Under the pieces are notes generated by a model. It did no database searches. It had not been told where the DNA came from and saw only the letters and a program-made list of their open reading frames with translations. This document shows, in pieces, positions 15,893-20,577 of a stretch of DNA of 20,577 nucleotides; within the stretch, counting starts at the first letter, position 1, and every line of letters starts with the position of its first letter. Source of the stretch: JBMYYE01 sp049609065 (lineage in GTDB: Bacteria; Pseudomonadota; Alphaproteobacteria; Rhodobacterales; Rhodobacteraceae); the NCBI GenBank assembly GCA_049609065.1, contig JBMYYE010000036.1, forward strand, positions 1 to 20,577. Direction: 5' to 3'. The position numbers and the translations under genes were made by a program.

Positions 15893-16758
15893 GCGGCACC
15901 TTGCTTTACTTCTTTCAGGGCCTCTTCAAGGTCATTGAAGCTCGGGCGGTGGTGGGTCGGGGTGTTTTGTCGTCCTACTTCGATGCAAATATTGATCGCA
16001 TGTTCATAGAGATTTGCGACAAGAACCTCACGAATAAGTTGGTAAAAATGCCCGTCCTCTTCTGTAACGTCTTTGACACGCGCAGAAAATGGACCGACCA
16101 ATCCATAGGCCAAAAACACACCAAGGAACGTCCCAACCAACGCGCCGCCGATCATTTTCCCCAAGACTTCGGGGGGCTGATCAATTGATGCCATGGTTTT
16201 GATCACGCCGAGAACAGCTGCAACAATGCCAAGTGCGGGAAGGCCATCGGCAAGGGATTGCAATGCGTGGCTTGAATGAAGCGCATGATGCATATTTGCC
16301 TCCATTCGTTTTTCGAGCACTTCTTCTACCTGATGTGGGTCATCGTAATTTAAGGAGGCCGAACGAAGGGTGTCGCAGATGAGTTCAATGGCCTCTCTAT
16401 CTTCTTTTATCTTTGGGTATTTTTCAAAAATGGAAGACGTATCAGGAGATTCGATATGCTCTTCTAAGCCAACAGGGTTTTGCCTGGCCAAACGAATGAG
16501 TTCGAAAAGAAGGCAGAGTAAATCCCTATAGTCTTCGTGTAGCCATTTGGGGCCTTTAAAAACCTTTCCAAGGTCTTTTAAGGTGTGTTTGATCGCGGCC
16601 CCATCGTTGGAAATGATGAATGCGCCTGCCGCGGCGCCGCCAATCATGATCATTTCAAAAGGGAGTGATTTCATAATGATCCCGAGCTTGCCGCCCGCAA
16701 TCATGTAGCCCCCAAAGACCATGACAAAAATCACGACGATACCGATTATACCAGTCAA
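15889..16758 (-). CDS. motA: Flagellar stator protein MotA
   Basis: Inner-membrane stator subunit that, with MotB, conducts ions and pushes on FliG. The 289 residues have four membrane segments (about 3-22, 34-51, 172-193, 203-225). R92 and E99 in LARQNPVGLEE match the charged FliG-contact residues R90 and E98 of E. coli. The Pro in GLPALGIVAA and the Pro in YGLVGPFSAR match the two functional prolines near the channel. The start is TTG, with AGGAG at 16766-16770 and a 7-base spacer. The next in-frame ATG (residue 13) would destroy the first membrane segment. motB does not follow; instead the large periplasmic protein overlaps by four bases. Confidence 0.96.
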   Translation of the reverse strand: MTGIIGIVVIFVMVFGGYMIAGGKLGIIMKSLPFEMIMIGGAAAGAFIISNDGAAIKHTLKDLGKVFKGPKWLHEDYRDLLCLLFELIRLARQNPVGLEEHIESPDTSSIFEKYPKIKEDREAIELICDTLRSASLNYDDPHQVEEVLEKRMEANMHHALHSSHALQSLADGLPALGIVAAVLGVIKTMASIDQPPEVLGKMIGGALVGTFLGVFLAYGLVGPFSARVKDVTEEDGHFYQLIREVLVANLYEHAINICIEVGRQNTPTHHRPSFNDLEEALKEVKQGAA

Positions 16759-16765
16759 TGTATTG

Positions 16766-16770
16766 CTCCT
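16766..16770 (-). promoter_or_regulatory. Shine-Dalgarno sequence that fixes the motA TTG start
   Basis: AGGAG on the minus strand, 7 bases before TTG at 16756-16758. It supports a non-ATG start that is also required to keep the first membrane segment of MotA. Confidence 0.75.
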
Positions 16771-16811
16771 ATCTATGTGGGTTTTGTGACATGTATTGGT
16801 TAAAAAATGTC

Positions 16812-17435
16812 TTAATTGGTGGTGTTAAATTGGCTGTTTCGACCCGCGAGTACGACACTAATCGTATAGGCGGTTTCAGACGGGAGCCCCGCCATTATAG
16901 CGGCAGCCGCATTTGGAGACATTTCGGCAAGGAAACCAGCCGCAAATTCGGGTTCCATTTCTTCAAATAGGCGCGCGGCATCTTTGGGCTTCATGTTCTC
17001 ATAAACTGAAGTTAGCTTTTTCACGTCGTTTTCTGCGGCGGTATCTGTCTGTGAAATGCGTTTTGAAAACCGTGTTTCAGCACGCTCTAAACGCTTTTGA
17101 GCTATGTCGAGTTGTTCCAGTTGTTGTTTGATAAGGGTTTCAGTAACGTGAAGCGCGGTCAACCTTGATGCTAAGGCGTTTTCTTGATTGATGATATTTG
17201 TTTCGCGTTCTTTTAGAGCCTGAATAACCACATCCATATCGGCATCCGGCCCACAATTAAAAAGCGACACAGGGTGGGTGGTCTCGTGAACTTCCTCAAG
17301 AGGCTCCGCCATTTTGTTGGTGAGACTTTTCTTGATGCCATCGGAGGCTTCCACAATTCTAATTGTGGTGGAGGCAAAGAAAAGAAGGGCGATTGTAAAT
17401 AAGACGCTCCGCACATTGAACATAGACTTAAGCAT
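16812..17435 (-). CDS. MotE-like protein (MgtE_N/FliG-like helical repeat, membrane-anchored coiled coil)
   Basis: A 207-residue protein with an N-terminal membrane anchor or uncleaved signal (residues 8-25), placing the rest in the periplasm. Residues 70-140 form a coiled coil (E-R-E-T-N through K-R-L-E-R-A-E-T-R). Residues about 143-198 form an MgtE_N/FliG-middle-like helical module: VYENMKPKDAARLFEEM, then FAAGFLAEMSPNAAAAIM, then GLPSETAYTISVVLAGRN. This architecture is that of the MotE family, whose Sinorhizobium member is a chaperone for periplasmic MotC and, as I recall, forms a disulfide dimer. A single Cys (C61) lies just before the coil here. It overlaps the preceding stop by one base (TAATG) and lies 53 bases before motA. 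Confidence 0.82.
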   Translation of the reverse strand: MLKSMFNVRSVLFTIALLFFASTTIRIVEASDGIKKSLTNKMAEPLEEVHETTHPVSLFNCGPDADMDVVIQALKERETNIINQENALASRLTALHVTETLIKQQLEQLDIAQKRLERAETRFSKRISQTDTAAENDVKKLTSVYENMKPKDAARLFEEMEPEFAAGFLAEMSPNAAAAIMAGLPSETAYTISVVLAGRNSQFNTTN

Positions 17436-17779
17436 TAGGTACCTGTTGCTTTCTGAGGTGCTGGATCAATATGCCGGATAAAGGTGACCTTGGCGCTTTC
17501 CTCGACATCCGTGTCTTCAAGTTCGCGGGTGATTCCTTCGGAAATGCGTTCGGCCTTTTCTATGAGTGCCAATAATGTGTCTCGGGACGCTTCGGTGTCG
17601 GAGCGTGCGGCATCTAGTGCGTCTGTCATTTCTTCGACTTGGATTGAAAGGGCCGCGACTGCGCCTCCGACACCATTCTTTAGGTCCCCGAATCGGGACA
17701 GGCGCCGCGAAAGAATGAGGCAATAAAAGCCTGCTCCAAGCGTGCCGGCGATTAAGAATATATCAGCAATAAATGACAT
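17435..17779 (-). CDS. Small membrane-anchored coiled-coil protein (DUF6468-like), flagellar operon
   Basis: A 114-residue protein with one N-terminal membrane segment (about 3-24) followed by LSRRLSRFGDLKNG and a helical coiled-coil region to about residue 85, then an acidic and disordered tail. This matches my memory of DUF6468 proteins, which sit among flagellar genes in many alphaproteobacteria and have no assigned function; a profile search was not possible. The start at 17779 is preferred over a longer in-frame start at 17839 because AGGAAG lies 6 bases before it and because the longer form would overlap fliL. Position between fliL and motE suggests a stator or basal-body accessory role. 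Confidence 0.75.
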   Translation of the reverse strand: MSFIADIFLIAGTLGAGFYCLILSRRLSRFGDLKNGVGGAVAALSIQVEEMTDALDAARSDTEASRDTLLALIEKAERISEGITRELEDTDVEESAKVTFIRHIDPAPQKATGT

Positions 17780-17789
17780 GGTATTCTTC

Positions 17790-18278
17790 CTAGTTGATGA
17801 CAAATTCCATGATGAGGATGTCTTGCACACGACCTTCACCTACGACGATTTGAATTCGGCGGAGCATTTGGGCGCGCAGTTTAATGAGGGCTGCTGGATC
17901 TTCGAGTTCTTGCACCGGAACCGCGCGGAGGTACCCATTGAGGATATCAATGATACGTGGCTGTAATGTTTGGACATCATCGAGATAGGCAGGGATGACT
18001 TCAAGCTGCGCGCGAAAGCGTAAATGCATTGGCTTTTGGGACCGGCTGACATTGATGACCATTGGGTCCAAAGGTAGAAAGCTGACATCTGCAAGGGGGG
18101 AAACCGGCTTGGTTTCTTCAACCTGCTCCTCTGGTGCAGTATCCCCAAAGAGCAACCCACTATAGGTCACAAAGAAGCCTCCCGCGCCAAATACGATCGC
18201 TAAAATAAGCCCAATTAGTAAGGGGCGCTTGGACGCTTTGGCCGGTGCTTCGTTGGTTTCGTCGATTTCGTCAGACAT
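17790..18278 (-). CDS. fliL: Flagellar basal body-associated protein FliL
   Basis: Single-pass inner-membrane protein that rings and supports stator units. The 162 residues comprise a short cytoplasmic N-terminus, a membrane segment (about 19-42), a Pro/Glu linker, and a periplasmic domain typical of FliL: FLPLDPMVINV, HLRFRAQLEV, QPRIIDILNGYLRAV, and LKLRAQM-like LIKLRAQMLRRIQIVVGEGRVQDILIMEFV at the end. The final FVIN closes just as in family members. It is the first gene of the leftward flagellar operon and faces fliF across 118 bp. Confidence 0.95.
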   Translation of the reverse strand: MSDEIDETNEAPAKASKRPLLIGLILAIVFGAGGFFVTYSGLLFGDTAPEEQVEETKPVSPLADVSFLPLDPMVINVSRSQKPMHLRFRAQLEVIPAYLDDVQTLQPRIIDILNGYLRAVPVQELEDPAALIKLRAQMLRRIQIVVGEGRVQDILIMEFVIN

Positions 18279-18323
18279 GGGTCACCAAATTATTTCGATG
18301 AAACACATATAGACAGAACATAA

Positions 18324-18338
18324 CTAACCGATTGTTAA
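18324..18338. promoter_or_regulatory. Candidate CtrA-binding site
   Basis: CTAA at 18324-18327, seven bases, then TTAA at 18335-18338; read on the other strand TTAA, seven bases, TTAG. The known CtrA consensus is TTAA-N7-TTAA, so this is one base off. It lies 46 bases from the fliL start and 59 bases from the fliF start. CtrA controls flagellar genes in Caulobacter and in several Rhodobacteraceae, which fits. The match is short and could be chance. Confidence 0.42.
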
Positions 18339-18383
18339 GGCTCCTCGTTTTATATCGTTTCAAATCTTACAGGACGTAAGGCC

Positions 18384-18390
18384 AAAGGAG
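18384..18390 (+). promoter_or_regulatory. Shine-Dalgarno sequence that fixes the fliF TTG start
   Basis: AAAGGAG with a 6-base spacer before TTG at 18397-18399, a near-ideal ribosome-binding site. The next in-frame ATGs are at about codon 10, without a comparable site, and would cut into the N-terminal segment. Confidence 0.8.
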
Positions 18391-18396
18391 AATAGG

Positions 18397-20178
18397 TTGA
18401 ACCGGATCCTAAGCATTTGGAATGCAATGCAAATGCGCAAGCGCATTGTTATGATTCTCGCCGTGATCGCGATGAGCGTTTCTGTCGCCGGATTGGCGCG
18501 TATCGCAACAAAGACAAATATGTCCCTTTTATATGCAGGCTTGGAAACTGGTGCCGCGGGCGATGTTATCAAGGCGTTGGAACAACATGGTGTCGCATAC
18601 CAAATTCGGGGGGGCGCGATTTACGTTGATGCGTTGCGGCGCGATGAATTGCGCATGACACTGGCCAGTGAAGGGCTCCCTGAGAATAGCACATCTGGAT
18701 ATGAGCTCTTAGATACGCTGTCTGGCTTTGGGACAACATCACAGATGTTTGATGCTGCATATTGGCGTGCCAAGGAAGGTGAACTGGCGCGCACAATTAT
18801 GGCCAACGCAAAAATTAGAAGCGCACGTGTGCATATTTCAACGCAACCAGGGCGTAGCTTTCGCAAATCGCGGCTGACAAGCGCATCTGTTACGGTCGTT
18901 TCTGCAGGGGGCGCACTTTCAACAGGGCAGGCCAATGCGTTAAAATTTTTGGTGTCCTCTGCTGTCTCGGGCCTTCAGCGAGAAAACGTTTCGGTCATTG
19001 ATGGCCGCTCTGGCCTCGTCTTAGGGGGCGGAGAAGAAAATATGGGGCATGCATCAACGGACGATCGTGAAGAGGCATTAAAGCAATCTGTTCAGCGCCT
19101 ACTTGAGGCGCGGGTTGGATATGGAAATGCTGTTGTTGAGCTGTCGCTTGAAACAGAACAAGAAAGGCAGTCAATTTCAGAGCGCATTTTTGACCCAAAT
19201 TCACGTGTGGCCATCAGCACCGATTCCGAAGAACGCAGCACAAAGTCAGATGATGTCGCAGGTGGCGGGAGCGTAACCGTTGCGTCAAACTTACCTGATG
19301 GAGCAGGAGGGGCTGACGGGAAGTCGTCGAGTGAAAATAGTGAAACGCGTGAGCGTGTTAATTATGAGGTCTCCGAGACGAAAAGAGAAACTCTTCGCCT
19401 ACCTGGCGCAATTCGTAAAATATCGGTGGCTGTATTGGTGGATGGAACGACCGCTGTTGCAGAGGATGGCGAACAGTCATTCTCACCAAGATCGGATGAA
19501 GAGCTGGGCGCGCTAAGAGAACTCGTCGCATCTGCGATCGGGTTTGACGAAGCGCGCGGCGATACAATTGTCATTAAATCGTTAGAATTTGACACGGCAA
19601 GCCTTGCGGAACCTACGGCCCAAAGCGGGGCATTTTTAGGTGGCGCCTTAGATGTGATGTCATTGATCCAGATCGGAGTTTTAGCCGTTGTTGCATTGGT
19701 TTTGGGCTTCTTTGTTGTGCGCCCCGTTATGCTTAACACGGTGCCAGAGGCCACAGTCGGTATGCTTGCCTCGACTGGAGCACCTGAATCGCCTTCTGGA
19801 CAGGTGGCGGCGATTGAAGGTTCCCGTGCGGATGCCGGAACATTGATTACGCATACGCAATCAGGCCCGCAAAATATTGATGTTGTTACCAGTGGGACAG
19901 CGCCCTCTCTTGCAACCGTTCAAGTTTTGCCTGAGAGCGCGGATTTTGGCTTTGGGAACATGGACTATGATGCCTTAGACATTCCTGAAACGGGGGGGCA
20001 TCAATCAATGGCCGCCGGGCTTTCGGATCTTCCTGAACCCGTTCGGAACCCCGTTGAGAAATTGCGCCAGCTGGTAGAAGAGCGCCAAGAGGAAGCAATT
20101 GAAATCTTGCGCGTGTGGCTCGAAGACGAGGTGAATGAACAAAAGGAGCCGGGTGTTCTTGAAGAGGGAATTCACTGA
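18397..20178 (+). CDS. fliF: Flagellar MS-ring protein FliF
   Basis: Builds the MS ring in the inner membrane, the base on which the rod, export gate and C ring assemble. The chain is 593 residues from a TTG start. The first membrane segment is at about 15-36 after MNRILSIW. The YscJ/FliF ring-building domain follows (SLLYAGLETG, LASEGLP with GYELLDT, TSQMFDAAYWRAKEGELARTI, ARVHISTQP, SASVTVVSAGG). Then come the FliF C-terminal domain with ETEQERQ-ISERIFDPNSRV, a Gly/Ser-rich insert at about 285-310, and the block NYEVSETKRETLRLPGAI. The second membrane segment is at about 424-446. The C-terminal cytoplasmic tail ends in NPVEKLRQLVEERQEEAIEIL-VWL, the FliG-binding helix. The stop overlaps the next ATG by one base. 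Confidence 0.97.
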   Translation: MNRILSIWNAMQMRKRIVMILAVIAMSVSVAGLARIATKTNMSLLYAGLETGAAGDVIKALEQHGVAYQIRGGAIYVDALRRDELRMTLASEGLPENSTSGYELLDTLSGFGTTSQMFDAAYWRAKEGELARTIMANAKIRSARVHISTQPGRSFRKSRLTSASVTVVSAGGALSTGQANALKFLVSSAVSGLQRENVSVIDGRSGLVLGGGEENMGHASTDDREEALKQSVQRLLEARVGYGNAVVELSLETEQERQSISERIFDPNSRVAISTDSEERSTKSDDVAGGGSVTVASNLPDGAGGADGKSSSENSETRERVNYEVSETKRETLRLPGAIRKISVAVLVDGTTAVAEDGEQSFSPRSDEELGALRELVASAIGFDEARGDTIVIKSLEFDTASLAEPTAQSGAFLGGALDVMSLIQIGVLAVVALVLGFFVVRPVMLNTVPEATVGMLASTGAPESPSGQVAAIEGSRADAGTLITHTQSGPQNIDVVTSGTAPSLATVQVLPESADFGFGNMDYDALDIPETGGHQSMAAGLSDLPEPVRNPVEKLRQLVEERQEEAIEILRVWLEDEVNEQKEPGVLEEGIH

Positions 20179-20577
20179 TGTCTGGTCTGAAACTTCAAGA
20201 TTTTGGCCGCTCGATTTCCCCAGCCCAACCAGAATTGGCATCTAAGATGGGTGAAGCACAGCGTTTAGAGCAGTATGAAGAAGGCTACAAAGCAGGCTGG
20301 GCGGATGCCGCCAAAGCAGGTGAGGATGATCAACAGAAAATCAAGGCTGATTTTGGGCGCAATTTGAGTGAGCTGTCGTTCACATTTCGGGATGCTCAGC
20401 ATGCGATTTTAAGATCACAAGAACCATTGTTTCGCGAAATTATTGAACGCGTTTTGCCGCTGATTAGCAAAAGTACACTGGTCGAACAAATAGCTTCAAA
20501 GTTGTCCGATATTGCGAAGGAACAGTCAAAAGAGGTGGTCCTAGTTTTTCGACCAGTTTACAGCCTGTTTAAGGTGG
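20178..20577 (+). CDS. FliH-like flagellar export protein, 5' part only (3' end outside window)
   Basis: Probable negative regulator and stator of the FliI export ATPase, linking it to the C ring. The 133 complete codons in the window are open with no stop. The start ATG overlaps the fliF stop (TGATG). Residues about 33-45 read YEEGYKAGWADAA, matching the Tyr/Gly/Trp-rich motif before the coiled coil of FliH proteins. A charged helical stretch follows to about 90, then a globular-looking C-terminal part (FREIIERVLPLISKSTL). The gene order fliF then fliH-like is common, though fliG often lies between; none does here. It could also be an unrelated coiled-coil export factor, but the motif and place favour FliH. 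Confidence 0.75.
   Translation, partial: MSGLKLQDFGRSISPAQPELASKMGEAQRLEQYEEGYKAGWADAAKAGEDDQQKIKADFGRNLSELSFTFRDAQHAILRSQEPLFREIIERVLPLISKSTLVEQIASKLSDIAKEQSKEVVLVFRPVYSLFKV

Larger units (their letters stand above)
18279..18396. promoter_or_regulatory. Divergent fliL / fliF promoter region
   Basis: 118 AT-rich bases between the two flagellar operons. They contain a CtrA-like element and, at the right end, the strong fliF Shine-Dalgarno. I did not find a convincing sigma-54 (TGGC-N-TTGC) or sigma-28 element. Both operons begin here, so one regulator bound here could set early flagellar gene expression in both directions. Confidence 0.6.

Overview
The window looks like a chromosomal segment of an alphaproteobacterium of the Rhodobacteraceae, probably the Roseobacter group. 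This rests on the character of ClpS, HemF, HemE, HemC and MotA, on the flagellar gene order, and on MotE-like and DUF6468-like genes beside fliL. Base composition looks close to 50% GC by eye, which is low for that family; I did not count it. No tRNA, rRNA, insertion sequence, phage gene or CRISPR array was seen.

Layout. (1) 1-3700, envelope, proteolysis and housekeeping: the 5' part of a secreted D-alanyl-D-alanine carboxypeptidase on the minus strand (3' end cut by the window), then on the plus strand clpS, an RsmC-like methyltransferase and a short-chain dehydrogenase homologue that lacks its catalytic Tyr and Lys. A small lipoprotein gene faces them. (2) 4214-7244, a heme block: hemF (plus), hemE (minus) and hemC (plus). 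hemF and hemE converge on a perfect 12-bp hairpin; hemE and hemC diverge from one short intergenic region. Together they cover hydroxymethylbilane synthase, uroporphyrinogen decarboxylase and aerobic coproporphyrinogen oxidase. (3) 7249-8658, an FAD-linked 2-hydroxyacid dehydrogenase on the minus strand. (4) 8719-20577, a flagellar block. Leftward from a divergent promoter at 18279-18396 run fliL, a DUF6468-like gene, a MotE-like gene, motA, a 699-residue periplasmic repeat protein, a lytic transglycosylase, flhA, fliR, flhB and a small coiled-coil gene. Rightward run fliF and a FliH-like gene cut by the window end.

How the genes fit together. FliF is the MS ring. FlhA, FliR and FlhB are core parts of the export gate. 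FliH and the small coiled-coil protein are candidate soluble export factors. The transglycosylase probably opens peptidoglycan for the rod. MotA is a stator subunit, and FliL, the MotE-like protein, the DUF6468-like protein and the large periplasmic protein probably act around the stator. Many starts overlap the previous stop by 1 or 4 bases, suggesting coupled translation. motA and fliF both start at TTG with strong Shine-Dalgarno sequences.

Most worth a second look are the periplasmic motA-linked protein with its MotE-like and DUF6468-like neighbours (a candidate under-described stator-accessory module), the catalytically degenerate dehydrogenase, and a CtrA-like site between fliL and fliF. 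I did not find a clearly new defence or mobile system.
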